From Allodiplogaster sudhausi (lineage: Eukaryota > Nematoda > Chromadorea > Rhabditida > Diplogasteridae), in the NCBI GenBank assembly GCA_945643635.1, contig CALZFC010000043.1, positions 3,808,001-3,872,000 on the forward strand: a DNA stretch of 64,000 bases, given 5' to 3'. Both the position numbers and the translations under genes were made by a program. Below are positions 36,476-48,763 of this stretch, piece after piece. Under the pieces are notes generated by a model. The model had not been told where the DNA came from. It saw nothing but the letters and a program-made list of their open reading frames with translations, and ran no database searches. Each line of letters opens with the position of its first letter. The stretch's first letter is position 1.

Positions 36476-36708
36476 CTAAACCAGAGAGGAAAATTGCTCC
36501 GAGAAATCATGAAATCAATGTCTCTTAATTATCTTTCTCCTCCACGGAAGCCACCCACCCAACCTCATTTGTCGTACCTTAATCCCCGTTTCTCTGAGTC
36601 AATGTCATTTCTGTTTAGGGTTTACAAACAGTAGCCTTATAAGCAACAGTTCATCTCTGATATCCAGCAAACAATGTATAACAACAAAGAGCCAAGACAA
36701 ATTAACTT
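36476..36708 (-). other. Short CINP-CTR9 spacer with candidate trans-splice acceptor
   Basis: Only 233 bp separate the CINP stop codon from the first recognised CTR9 exon. On the - strand there is ccctaaacag followed by AAATG near 36617. This is the form of a spliced-leader acceptor placed just before a start codon. The short frame from that ATG stops after eight codons, so it is not yet a proven CTR9 first exon. The arrangement resembles nematode operon spacing. Confidence 0.4.
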
Positions 36709-37839
36709 CTAAACACTCTGATTCTCAACAATGGTCGCGAATAGTCGGTTAATCAGTGACTCATCTACAAATGGTTCGTGTTGGAAGGAGACAAGGACTG
36801 CGTTGGAGAGAATGTCACTCTGGATCATGCCAAGCTCCATGAAGCCCTCTCGCTTGGCCTTCAGCTCTTGCTGAAACATCTCAATCAGCTCGGGAATCAG
36901 CTGTTCAAGCTGCCTGAGGATGGTGACAGCTTCAGGCGATGCGAGGGGAGAAGATGTCGAGGGGGATTGGGGTGAGCCGGGGGTGCGCGACAAGCGGGTT
37001 GAGGATCGTGGGAGGGGAGTGGAAGGAAGACCGAGGAGGGGACTGCTGATCGGAGTGGTCTCGGCCAGCGTCCGCATCGCTCCAACGCGTCCCTGCGCTG
37101 TGCGCAGCTTGCCAATCTGCTTGTCGAGGGCGCCCAGAATCCGAGTGACGTCATCGTGTGCACGTATCACTTCGGCCATGAGACGTGCTCGCTCGTCGTT
37201 GTCCAGTGGCTTTGACTCTTCGTCTGTGCTCGACCGCGACGCGTGCGCAACGCGAGCGCGGTTGTGGACAAAGACGGCGAGACGCGCTGCGGCTTCACTC
37301 GAGTGCGCCTCCCAGCCACGCGTAACGTTCCAGACATCGATGGCGAAGCGACGCGCAGACTTCAGCTTCTCCGGCTGCAAACGGGAGCGAGAGAGGAAAT
37401 GGACGACGGAGCTTCCTCCTCTTCCTGATGCTCACTTCTTCTTTCTCTGCTACTTCACTCTTCTAGCAAAGCAAACCTTTTCATCCCTCCATTTTGAGTT
37501 TAAAAAAAATTCCGCTTTTATATCTCATTCCACAGCACCAAACTCCGACATTTCGAACTAAATATTACTGCCCAAGCCAAGACTAACTACATTCCAGAAG
37601 CGGTTCTAGTTTCATAATGACATTCACTTCAGTTACTTAAACGCAACTGCTCAGCAAACTCGCAAACACTGTCGAATTACAACAAGTATTCTTGCGCCCA
37701 ATTGCATTATTGGAAGTAGATGACATAATCATAAAAACGGAAAAGGATAGAAAGTGATTAGGGCACTTACATCATCGTCACCACTCGCGCGGTGTTGAAG
37801 CGGCACGAAGACGGAGCGAGCTGACGAGCTCTTCGCCAT
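36709..37839 (-). CDS. CDK2-interacting protein (CINP) homologue
   Basis: CINP links CDK2/CDC7 and ATR-interacting factors to replication and checkpoint control in the nucleus, and it also has a ribosome-biogenesis role in animals. Two exons, 37771-37839 (ATG 37839) and 36709-37374, join in phase 0 for about 244 aa. It begins MAKSSSARSVFVPLQ. A helix with WNVTRGWEAHSSEAA matches the family's conserved tryptophan helix. Coiled-coil sequence follows (LGALDKQIGKLRTAQGRV). Next comes a Ser/Thr/Pro-rich linker (residues near 125-160) longer than in vertebrates. The C-terminal helices read LIPELIEMFQQELKAKR and end HEPFVDESLINRL. The linker is a likely disordered, phosphorylatable insertion. Assignment rests on overall pattern and is good but not certain. 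Confidence 0.8.
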
Positions 37840-38846
37840 CGCCGGCGAGGGAACTCCGCCACTTGGAGGGCGTCGGAGAAAACGGGACGGAGAGACGGAG
37901 CAGCTACTTGCTGCTCTGTAATATCAAATACTATCGTCAAGCAAAAGATAATTTAGAGTTAACTGGACAATAATAAAACACGATGTCTCCACCTCGAGAA
38001 AATACATTTCTGCCAGCAGCAATGGTTTAAAATAATCATTGTATGTAACAGTTAAAGGCAAACAAAAACAAAATCCCCTAAATGCAAGCACCAAAACAAG
38101 CGATTACAACAAGAAGAACTCGGATATCAACGACGACGAACCATGCCCGTGCGAGGCATTTTAGTTTTGAAATTAATTCCGGTGTGGTACTTAGTGCTGG
38201 AATTGAGCGATGTTGTCTAATACACGACACGCTGTATTCTCAACACTAAATGTACGCAGTTTTCATTTGGATTATTCAGAAATATTTTTTCTAATTGTTT
38301 TTAATAATGCTATACTTTCTTTGCCTTTTGTAGACAGTATGCGGAATTCCGATTAATCTCGCTTTCTTAAAATATAGAGTACATCATAGATAGATTGGAA
38401 GCTGGTCAGAATTACATCACACTACCCCATTCTCTCTCTCTCTCCATTCTCTTCCTTATTTCTCTATATTTGTCTCTCTTCTCCTCTTTCTCGTTGCTGT
38501 CTCATTTACCTATCTCTTGTTCTCATAGATATCCATGACGGAAGTCTAAGTACATGCCAAGCACTGATTGTTGACATAGAAAATACCAGCATGGGAAAAC
38601 AGAAAAAGCAGAGCCTTGGGAGTTTCGGGATGTGTACGCAAGGTAACCAGTTGTCAATGGTGTAAAGCTTTCTCTTTATCCACTCACTCTCTTTATTCTT
38701 TCCTTTCTATTTTTTTGCTCTCCTCTCTTTGCCTCTTTCCTTCTTTCAGAAGCATAACATCAGTGATGGCAGATGTACTACTTAAAGAAGCAGAGATACA
38801 AGAAACAAGTGTGTATAGAAATGGAAGGATAGGGAGAGAGAGAGAA

Positions 38847-38908
<62 letters not shown>

Positions 38909-38957
38909 AAGGGAGTGAGAAAGAGGAGGGAACCAGGCAGAGAGAGAGATGGAGACC

Positions 38958-39003
<46 letters not shown>

Positions 39004-39697
39004 TGCTATACGCACATGCTGATGAGTATGCTGCACTCCTGACTCGAGGAAACTACTGCGTCAATTGTCTTTTTCCTAATCTTCTAGTGTTTTATAATAT
39101 AAGTTTTCCATTCAGTATAATTTTTTGTTATAAAATGAAACACAAAGTAAAAAAATATATCTTGACTCTTTGATTTCATTGAAGAATATTGTCAGTGCTT
39201 GATCTTGATCTTAATACTTTGCGAGGTTTGCGCCCATTATTTTCATTTCTGTTTCTCATTCTCTGCATATCTCGTGTTGTTTCGTTCTCTCTCTCTCTCA
39301 TTTTATTTGCAATCCCGAATACTTTTCAATTTACAGCGCTCGTCTGTCTGCGGTATACAAAAGAGTCACTTGGGATGCACTTTTTTTTGCCCGCGCGTGT
39401 GAAAGTCAACAGTGGATCAGGGGCAGAAGAGGTCGGCGTAAGCGATATAGGTCTATATACCACCCCGAAAAGTGGTAAAGGCGCATACACTCACCCCGTC
39501 CCGAAATTATTTGTATCCTTCTTCCATACCCTATCTCTTTCAATCATATCTACATTCATAAATACATTTGATTTTGGAAACTATTTGATGAAGCCTGATC
39601 CAATTTGCGTTTAATATTTGCAGGAGCAATTCAATTGAATATGCTTTTTCTTTTTGGGGAAAGTGGCGAAATGCTCTTAATTCCTCTTACTTCCAAG
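37840..39697. other. Intergenic region with GA microsatellites
   Basis: This separates the divergently transcribed CINP (-) and F-box (+) genes and probably holds both promoters. I see no recognisable gene. 38820-39003 holds two long (GA)n tracts split by a gaggaaggga stretch. On the reverse strand they give spurious Ser/Leu frames. 38430-38480 is CT-rich. A + strand frame at 39189-39614 has no family support. Confidence 0.5.
38820..39003. repeat. (GA)n microsatellite pair
   Basis: Two nearly pure (GA)n tracts, about 38861-38903 and 38966-39000, with impure GA sequence on both sides. They lie in the intergenic region before the F-box gene. Confidence 0.9.
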
Positions 39698-40143
39698 ATG
39701 GCGACCAGCTACTACAGAAGTCGCTACAGGTCAACGACGTGCGGCAGTAGTTCGAGCTACGGTTGCTCGGGCGCCAGCAGGGACAAGAGTGGCTGCTCGT
39801 CTCTCTACTCAAGCATTTCCAAGTCCTCCACCGGGCATGTGCAAGAAGGTTCGTGTTGTGTGCATTGCCGATAATTCAATCCTGCATTTTAATAAACGTC
39901 CGGCCTTTCGGCCATTGAAAACATTTGCGGATATTTCTTGACATTTCTCGAGCTCTTTTTCTCGTTTCTCACTCGCTCGCTCTGTTCTCTCTCTCCCTCT
40001 CATTCATCTGTTCAGAGGTTGTCTACACACCACCAAAGCGGCAATGGATCACCACTCCAAATATGCCCGACGTTGTACTTAGACGGATCTTCTCTTTCTT
40101 TTCATACAAGCAGCTCTGCTCCATGGAGGTCATTTCTCTATTC

Positions 40144-40188
<45 letters not shown>

Positions 40189-42240
40189 TTCTCGGCCACC
40201 TCTTAGTCTTTCACGCTCTCTACCTCTTCGCAGGCAGTTTGTCGTCGTTGGAAAAATATCATAAACGAGATCATGCGGCGTGATATCCAGGAGATGTCGA
40301 TTGAACGGGTAACTTTCAACTCACAGTTTTCACCATGAATATATGTATGTGTGTTCAAATATATTAACATATGAATTTCCTCTCTCTATTTTTCCATACT
40401 TGGATATCTCTCGTCTTCTCTCGCTCTCTTTCACTTCTCTGTCTCTCTTTCTCTCTCACTCCCTGTTAGCCGTTGTTTGGCTGTCTCCAGAGCCTTCCTT
40501 CAGCTCGGTTCCTCCTCCATCTCCGTGAGCCAGCAGCTGGCCTTCCGCCGTCTGAACATCGTGTGTCCCCCCGATGCCTATGACTTCCTCTCGGGCGTTC
40601 TTCGCCGTTCTCGCAACGCCGCCCTTCGCATCACGAGTGATCTTCACTTTCTGGTCAACATTGACAAGGTAAGTTGTTCTTTTAAATTATAATTGCTAGC
40701 AAATATAATTTTCTTTATTTTCTTCTTCTTTTTTTCCTAATGAATTATATACAGATTGTATCAAAGAATACCTACAGTCTTGTTATTCTTGTCACAAATG
40801 TCTGAAAGTTGAGATCCACATCGAGAAGGACGAGTGGAGGAAGTATTTCTCGAATGTGGAAGACCTCTGGCTGCTGATTGTCTTCTGCTCCGAAGAAGAG
40901 ACGACTCGATTCGTCGAGCACGCCGAGAAGCTCTTCACGGTCAGAACATTCATTAGTTTTGATACATTCAATGTTACGCCATGCGTTACTTTTGGAAACA
41001 ACTGGAACAATTGGTGTGAATAGTATGATTGTTCTGCCCTTCAGCAGCTGCACGGGATGACTGTCCAAGTGCACGTTCGCGCCGGCTTCTGCGCCAATGT
41101 CGCCCGATGCCTGGAAGCACTGCGGAGGTCAGCATACAATTGTATTTACAGAATTATGATTTATTATAAAGAAACAAACAAAATAGTATTCCCCAATCAC
41201 CTAAAATAAACTCAGATGTCATCCGGAAGCTCAGATTCATCTTGAGGTGCACGCGGACGACGAGGAATTGGTGCTCATTTCCGTCTCTAAATTAGACAAT
41301 ATTTACCATTATGTTATATAACGAAACACTTTAAAATGTTTTATCCTATACAGATATACGTATTTGCAGATAGTAAAGCAGCTAGCCGCGCTGCCTCCGC
41401 TGCCGCTTGCTCGCCTCAAGCTCATCTGCACCGACTTCAGCCTTCCACGACTCCGAGTTGACGTTGTCGCTGAGACGCTCCGAAACAGGCAGATTGTGCC
41501 GAAGATTGTCACCTTCAGGTTTGCATCAACCATAGCTGCTTTTTCATCTTGACCGAATGAAGAGATTGGTCTCTGGCGTGCTCTCCCTCCGCGCCGCTCT
41601 CCTTCTCTCCCCTCGAGACCCTTCGCATCTCCTCCTGCTCGGTCGTCACTGCCGACGGACTCGTCGACGCCTTCGGAGCCACGAATCGGCTCGCCAAGCC
41701 AGATGGGGTTTCCTGCCTATTCTTTTTGATATTAGTTAATATGTAGTATATATACTTTGCATCAGAAAGTTCTTCTTTTTTTTTTGCTCTGCCAGATAAA
41801 TGTTTTCGATCTGCACAGATCAAATACATTGATTCATGTTTTTTTCTGTACTTTAAAGGAGCCCGTCAAGAAAAAAGTAGTGAAGCGTAAGAAGGAAGGC
41901 CCAAAAGAAGGAGCATCATCTACTCCTACAAATGGCGAGGAGCCCAAGCCGAAAAAGAAGATCATCAAGAAGAAGAAGGCCAAGCCGGTCGAGTTCATCA
42001 AGAAACTTGAGCTTGCAGGTTAGTGAATGATATATTTTTAATATATGGAGATTGTTGATACGTTATGATTACTTTAATACAGCATTCCTAACGTCGAATA
42101 ATTTCCATGCCTCAGGTAACTGCCGACTCTACGGGTTAGAGTACTTGCGGACACAGGCAGAAGAAGAGCTGAAGAAGCGCCTAGCAATCCAGAATCCCGG
42201 CCTTGAAGTTGATTGCTCAGAGATTTACTACTTTGACTAG
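39698..42240 (+). CDS. F-box protein with lysine-rich C-terminal region
   Basis: Probable substrate receptor of an SCF ubiquitin ligase. Eleven exons, all in consistent phase: 39698-39848, 40016-40128, 40234-40325, 40470-40668, 40778-40939, 41045-41127, 41216-41282, 41370-41518, 41563-41707, 41859-42018 and 42116-42240. They give about 481 aa. The F-box spans about residues 70-110 (NMPDVVLRRIFSFFSYKQL, then VCRRWKNII) after a Ser/Tyr/Gly-rich start. The middle has no recognised repeat but shows alternating beta/helix segments such as KYFSNVEDLWLLIVFCSEEE. The last part is basic (KKIIKKKKAKPVEFIKKL) and ends in a compact helix, YLRTQAEEELKKRLA. CT tracts precede several acceptors. The substrate is unknown. 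A basic tail is unusual for F-box proteins and may mean nuclear or nucleic-acid association. Confidence 0.82.
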
Positions 42241-43229
42241 ATTATAAATATCTGTTCACTTACGGTTATCAATGTTATGTGGAACCGCGATGCAAATCCT
42301 GGAAAAGTGCAAGGAAAGAGGGAGAGAGAGAGAGAGAGAAACATACATAAGTGAATAGTTAAGCTCGGCTTCGGGTGACCTAGGGCGGCCTTTAGTCAAC
42401 TCGTTGTAGTTTGAAGACAGATACACCTACTCAAATCATGAGTTGCCCTTTGTTTAAAAGCTTTTCGTTTTCCTGACCAAAAGTTTAATCTTCTCGCAGG
42501 TTCGAGAACACGTTTTCACGCTGCAGGGTACTACCAAACAAAGTGAATATTTTGTTCTTTTTCATGTTCCGCGTGCTTATCCTCTCATCTATTTGCTTCC
42601 GTCTTCATTTTTTTTAGATCGCGTTCACAATGTGCTTTCTTTTCTTTTTTGTCTCAAACGGAATACAAACTTAATTGTTTTCACGCTTTTCATATTGTTT
42701 AAACAGAATAAGCCGATGAAAAGTGTGCGAACTAAAAGCAACGAGGGAAGAAAGAATACATTTAATTTCACAATCGATAGGGAAAGCGGCACCTCCTTCC
42801 CTGTCGAGAACAACCTTGTCACTATCAAATTCGCCCATAACTCCGTTCGAGTTGTTCTCCGCAGGAAGCTTATTCATACAATTATCGACAAATTAATAAA
42901 CATGCATGCCGCAGCCTTGCATTTCTTTCGTTTTTTCCTATTCGAATATGCTCTAACTTGTACTCCATGGCTGCTGTTCTCTAAGGGTGCAGTGAACTGA
43001 TTTGAAGACCAAGACATTTCAGGAAATACGTGCGGTTTGAAATGTACATAGCGATATGATACAAACTTTTAAAAAAATAGATTAAGAGCTGCTGGATTTA
43101 CATATTCTACAACAGTTCAGTTTTTGTATTCAAAGATTGCTACATAAGTACAAAAATTTCATATAAAAGAAGAGAAAAGGAGAGTTCTTTGCATTCCCTT
43201 CTTCCTCACTCGCCATCGAACGGTCGACA
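42241..43229. other. Spacer with one possible exon
   Basis: A + strand stretch at about 42710-42920 follows a gtttaaacag acceptor and stays open, reading KNTFNFTIDRESGTSFPVEN then SVRVVLRRKLIHTIIDKL. The reverse strand is open over part of the same stretch. I recognise no family and found no partner exon. It may be a lone fragment. Confidence 0.3.
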
Positions 43230-43438
43230 ATGGCTACTGCTGCTGGTCCTCGCGTCAGTGTTCTCTTCCCTCTCTTCACTCTCATTTTCTCTCTCACTCT
43301 CACTTCGCACTCCTCCTATCGTTATTAATCTGCTATTATTGTTCCTCTTCATTCCCGCTCTTCCCTTCCTATTCACTTCCCTTCCTTTTCTCTTTCTCCG
43401 TTTTCCTCCAGCTCTCTCACACACACACTCTCTCACTT

Positions 43439-43473
<35 letters not shown>

Positions 43474-44919
43474 GCAGGAACTCGTGGTGGAGATTCCGAT
43501 GGAAGAGGGCGACCCCCTTGGCGCCGTGCCAAATTACAAGATGGTCATCGTGCGCATCCAGGCCGGGACCATTTCAGAGGGCAAGCTCGAGGTCGGCTGA
43601 GAGCAAAGCTCTTCTCATGTCCCCCTTCTTACAAAATTAATGACTTGACTGAATGTTAATCATCCGTTTCTGTCGAGCCTCAAATATTTTGCCCCCCCCC
43701 ACTCTCTTTCTCCTCTTTCTCCTCTTCCCTTCCTCTCTCTCTCTTTCTGTCTTTCTCTCCAGATCGGCGATCAGGTGCTGAAGGTGAACAACATCAAGAT
43801 CCGCGACGGAAACCACTTTTACGAGCTTCTCCGCTTCGCTCCGCCCGTTGCTGCGTGAGGATTCATTCAATAATGAGAATTGGAAGAATGGATTACTACG
43901 AAAAAAGGGAGAGCTCGCATTAGAGAAAGCTACCTCTTTGGATTGCAACTCCCCGTTCAGGCTGACTATCCGCCGCGACGGCGCGAAGGCGGCTGAAGTG
44001 CAGAACCAAGTGCACATTCCGCCCGAGCGAGAGCGCAACGCCACCCGCCGCGACGGCTAGGAGTACTTGGTCAGCACTGCGAACCGCTATCTCGTGTCTG
44101 AGTCTTGCTAACTGTCTTGCAATTGTTCGTTCAGCTGACGTCGCTGGAGTGGAAGGCTAACGGACCCAAGCTGGAAGCTGGGTCTGAGCATCAAGCACTA
44201 CCAGAACCGGGTGCTCGTCTCCCGCACCGAGGCTGGCACTCTCTCCGCCCTGGCACTCAAGGTTGCCTCCAGCCAAGCCGCAGCGTGGAGAGCAGGCCTT
44301 TTTCATTCAGATGCTCGACCACATCGTCGACGTCGAAGGCCACCCCGTCACTGACAAGGACGTCTGCCGCGATCTCATCATCCGCTGCCTCAAGGTACGG
44401 CTGGGGAATGAATTACTGAACGAGTGCTTATTATTAACTTTCAATATACATTTTACTTTTTCAGACTATATTTTCAGGGTACGCAGAAATGCTCGCTCCT
44501 GATCGAGCGCCCGACGACAATGGAGACGAAGCAGTGGGCGCAGCGGGCTCTCGAAGCCAGCTCCATGGTCAGTTGGATCCTCTTGGAATACGGTAGTTGA
44601 TGCTACGGCAGTTCATTCTCTACCAATGCATTCTTGACATCAGGCGAGCCAGCCGCCTTCGGTCCAGATGAACTCGGATGTCCGCAATATTCTTCAGCGC
44701 GCGCGGGCCAAGCTCAAGGCCAACGCCAACAAGGTCAGATTCTTCTTTTACACTGCGATATCTGATCTCTTATCGAAATATTGTTTTCAGCCGCCTCCGA
44801 AGGGAATTCTGGTGGGCTCCTGCCGCCGCCCGAATCCGGTCACCATTAACGAGGAAGTCAAGAAGGACATCATCGCCTCCGACAACGAGGGCAAGGCGCT
44901 TCGCCCCGTCAAGAAGTAG
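43230..44919 (+). pseudogene. Two-PDZ-domain protein with in-frame stop and 7-bp duplication
   Basis: PDZ domains bind C-terminal peptides and scaffold membrane proteins. Exons are 43230-43253, 43478-43591, 43763-43854, 43961-44069, 44135-44261, 44284-44394, 44478-44567, 44644-44733 and 44791-44919. They fit in phase apart from two lesions. PDZ1 runs through ELVVEIPMEEGDPLG, GTISEGKLE and IGDQVLKVNNIKI. PDZ2 contains LTSLEWKANGPKL then VLVSRTEAGTLSAL and VDVEGHPVTDKDV. The tail is helical, SDVRNILQRARAKLKANA. Lesion one is TAG at 44058-44060, where Tyr or a similar residue is expected between RRDG and EYL. Lesion two is a perfect tandem AAGCTGG duplication (44168-44181) that shifts the frame. 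Between 44261 and 44284 lies a 22-nt GT..AG segment. If the lesions are real the gene is dead; if they are assembly errors it is a normal gene. Confidence 0.72.
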
Positions 44920-46084
44920 GCCACGCCCACGCCTCCATCTCTACCACCAAGCTCCTCCCACCCGTCCATCCACCTCCTCCTCGCCAAGCTCCGCCTACTT
45001 CCTTCTTTCCCTCCATTACACCACCAGATAAAAGTCTTAGAAAAACACATTCCATTCTCAGTAATTAGCGCAAAAACACGAGATTATTAATTCGTACAAG
45101 ACACGATTATCCCTCTCAATGTCACGAATCACATTTAATCAGGCGAGAATGGCGAGCAACTGACGCTATTTAGCTTCGGCCTAGACAGTTTGAGTTTCTC
45201 TTGTCTTCGGATGTCATCCCCCTCCAGGGTAGCGTAACTTTTTGCTCTACGGTTCCTAAGTTGTGTTCTATTGCTCTTTGCTCAAGGCTCGTCGAGCTGA
45301 GTCGAATGAGCGATTGGTTCTGTACGGCCCTTGGGAAACGAGATACAGACCCCTTGACATTCCACACTTTCGTGTGACGCTTATCTACGCCCAAGTCCAA
45401 CGACTTACACGAAATCAGAGCCTTCTGGAGTCCTCAATCAACCAGCCAACGCTTTATGTCAAGGGGTTAATGGGATTCCATGGAGCGCCATGAGTCGTAG
45501 CCATTCTTGGTGATCTAACATAAAACTTGATTAGACCCTAAAGTATGCCCTTGGCCATCCAAATTCCAAAATTTTAAGACCCTTCTTTTCATAGAACAAG
45601 CCTCATTCGAGTATGCAAAGACGGAAATATGACGAAGAGAGCAACGATGCTATATTCCTCTCAGGCTGCCAGTCATCTGCTGTGCAACATGCGAAGACCT
45701 CCAAACTGATGAATACAGAAACTCGAGAAAAGGCGAGCTTCTTCTCGTGCAGAATGCAGCTTTCGAATCACAACTGCATATTAAACACCATTCCGCCGCA
45801 TACCGATTTTCGGGAATACTGCTCTTTCATTCTCTCGCTCAATCTCTCCCTCGTTCTTTCTACATTCTCAATGCGATTTTGGAACATTTTAATTGTCTCC
45901 TCGGTCCTTATGCCAGGTAACTACTTTTATTCAAAACGGTAACGAATACTGATTTATAAAAAAAAAACATAAAGATCTAAAAAGTCGGTTGGCCCCTGGT
46001 GTGGATGGAATGGCATGGGAGGGGAAGAGAGGGGTCGAGATGGGAGGAGTGGCTGCTGGGCCGGGCTGGCTAGCGATGTCCCGC
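44920..46084. other. Intergenic region without recognised gene
   Basis: The GC-rich 3' flank of the PDZ gene gives way to mixed sequence. Short frames on both strands (for example + 45263-45493 and + 45613-45942) have no splice structure or family resemblance. No tRNA-like A/B boxes were seen. The region ends at the stop codon of the convergent Tudor gene. Confidence 0.5.
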
Positions 46085-48763
46085 TTAGTAGCGCTGAGTC
46101 GAACGAGGCAGATAACGCTGCAACGAAAGAATAATTAAAGGAATAGAATCGTCGCTGAATTTAGTTATCCTTGCAGTACCTTAATGGCCACGATTCTGTA
46201 CTCAGGACAGCCTCCTTTCATGGCGAGTAGTGGATCCGCACGCTCGACCACGACTGAAGCCATCGAGAAACGGCGCAGGTCGGCGCGGAAGCCCTGCGCA
46301 TCCTAAAGAGAGTCGTACTTCCTTGTTAAGGTAAGTGAACACCTCAACATTTAAAGATAGCCAGTTACTTACAACGGGGTAAGCAGTGGGCGGAGAGGCG
46401 AGTTCGATGGGAAGAGCGCGAAGACGAGCAGCCTGAAGAAGCCGTTATCTAACCATCGCAATGACTTCCGACTCTGATCTTTATCAACTAATTAAAATTA
46501 TATTGTAGAGGGTCATGCACCTACTCAATGATTTTCTAAGGGATTACGATGAGTTGGCTTCCTTCATTGAGGACATGCATCTTGAGGGCGAGACGACTGA
46601 CCTTGATAGACTTGACGAGGAGTCCGTAGTCGACGAGGCGCACGTCGACCGTGTTGCCGTTGTGCTGCTCGATTACTCCGCGACGCCAACGCTGCCGCTG
46701 GCGGTTCTACAACGAAAAAGGGCTTGGCGGGAGTCTGGTCCTTTCAAATGTTCACCTCGATCGAGCCGCCCCGGAGTGCGGCCAGCACAAGAACAGCACG
46801 GCCGACGACCACGGCAACGGGAGGCAGGGGTTGCATGCTCGAGATCTGCAAGCGATAGGGAGACAGAGAGCGAGAGAGACGGAGGGAGAGAGACAGAGAG
46901 AGAGATGGAGAGAAAGAGAGATAGAGAATTGGAATGGAGCTTTGGTTCAGCCAAGTTTTTGTCAGCGATACCTCATCACCAATGTATGGCATGCGAGGAG
47001 AGTCGAAACGGCGGATGAAAGCGTGCTGGCCATCCACGTGCGTCACGGACACCTACAATTACATTACTCATTACAACTTATGCATATTTCTCTCCACGAT
47101 TAGTTATCTTTCTCTCATTCACTGTCCCTCTCTCCCACTCCGAAACTCTCTCTCTCTCTCTCTCTCGTTATCTCTCCTCACATGGATCTCTGTTCCGCAA
47201 GAGAGGGCGGGTGCCACTTCGTAGGCGTGCGCGACCTTGCATCCGCGTCCGTTACCGGCGCGAGCGGCATGCGTGAATCCTCCGTAGTAGGGTGACTGAA
47301 TACAGATTACATGACTCACAGAATATACTACATCGATATAAATATGTGCTTCATTCCATATTATTAATCATCATATTTGTTGCCTGCACGACGAATAGGG
47401 AACAAGACGACGAACCACGCCTTCATCGTTGTCTTCGCCGTCGGTCTCCGATAGCTCCCCGTTAAGCGCTGCTGAAAAACAAATTATGTGTTAAAAATTG
47501 TCATGGTTATCTGGAGAGGAAGTTTTAAGTTTCCAGCTGTAATTTTATTATTCTGGAAGATCAATCAATATGTTGGTAATGAAATAGAGAAATTGTCATG
47601 CACCTTCGATGTCGTTGAGGGCGCATGAGACGAGCGCAGGCGAGACGAGGTTTGAGAGCTGCTGTGAAGGCCGAGCCGGCTCAGAGGGCGGCGCGCGAGG
47701 GGGCTCCGCGCTCTGTTGGAGGGGCGGCCGGCGGTCACCCGCGCCAAGAGAAGCCAGTGAGAGCGAGGACTGCGAGGAGTGAAGAGATGAGAACCCATTC
47801 CCGAGAACTATTATAAATTTCTCTAGCTTTTAAATAAGCTTTTTTGTGCTAAAATTTTTGTGTAATTAAAATAAGAATAATGTAAATCTTGAAAATTGTT
47901 AGATTAAATTTTCTATTCATATATCGACAAAACCCAGATATTCACTGTCATTTGAATAACTACTTCTTTGATATTAAAATTTATTGAGTAAGTAAAAAAA
48001 ACCTTTTCGCTGCTGTCGACTTGTGTGGAGGCAGTGACGAGGGGAGGAAGAAGAGAAGAAGAGGGAGGGAGGGGCAGAAGGGGCTCGTCGAAGGGAGACT
48101 CCACGTACAACGAAGACAACACGTACTGCCGACGGATAGCCTGCAGGGAGAGAGAGTCAGAGAAAGAGAGCAGGAAAGGAGATAAAGATCGAGAGAGAAA
48201 GAGAAAGAGAGCGAGAGAGAGAGAGAAAGAGATCTGGAGAGGACCACATTGATGGAGTATAAAAGATAGAGGAGAGAACGTTAGCTAGCCAAGGATCAAA
48301 ATTCAAGACCATCTGAAGGTAAATTTAACTAAAGCGTCTTAGGGTGTGTAATATTACTCTATTTAGTTACATTCAAATATATTTAACACTATGTAAACTT
48401 CATAAAACGAAAGTGAAGTTGACATTTTTTAAACAGTCTAAACGGAAAAAAAAGCTTATAAGTACTTCTGGAGGAAGCACATACCCTCGGGCTGACAGAA
48501 TAAAGGAGAGAAAGACGGGCGATCGTCTGTTCGATCTCAGTCACGAATACGATCACTGGCACCTTCAAGAGAATACGATCATTTCAAAAGTACCAATTCA
48601 AGCTTTATTGTAATAAAACTAGAAGTATCCAACTATTCAGTAAATAGTTGTTGTTGAAATGATGATTTTTTTTTCCTTTTAAAGAGTATCTTGAAAAACT
48701 ATTAAGTAGTATCTCAAAAGATAAAAGAAGAAAGAGTGAATGGAAAACCTCGCTTAGCTCCAT
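46085..48763 (-). CDS. Tudor-domain protein
   Basis: About twelve - strand exons from ATG 48763 (a five-codon first exon, MELSE) to TAA 46085, roughly 350 aa. Exons are 48749-48763, 48485-48562, 48003-48140, 47604-47769, about 47401-47471, 47182-47295, 46972-47052, 46756-46845, 46602-46691, 46373-46432, 46180-46302 and 46085-46117. The Tudor core is RWRRGVIEQHNGNTVDVRLV then DYGLLVKSIKAARLRALP. It follows the pattern of a beta strand, V-x-L-V-D-Y-G and a Leu-rich helix. Upstream is SPYYGGFTHAARAGNGRG and a Pro/Ser-rich linker (residues about 50-130). Extended Tudor proteins bind methylated arginine partners in germline RNA pathways, but no nuclease or helicase domain is visible here. The junction after exon 47401-47471 is uncertain (no clean in-phase donor). 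The rest fits. Confidence 0.8.

Noticed and set aside
36920..37561. 213-codon + strand frame opposite CINP
   Set aside because: This is a shadow of the GC-rich CINP exon. The - strand frame has family resemblance and consistent splicing.
45163..45500. Dense GC-balanced stretch resembling structural RNA
   Set aside because: I could not match it to any rRNA or snRNA core, and the short open frames have no splice support. It is left as unannotated intergenic sequence.
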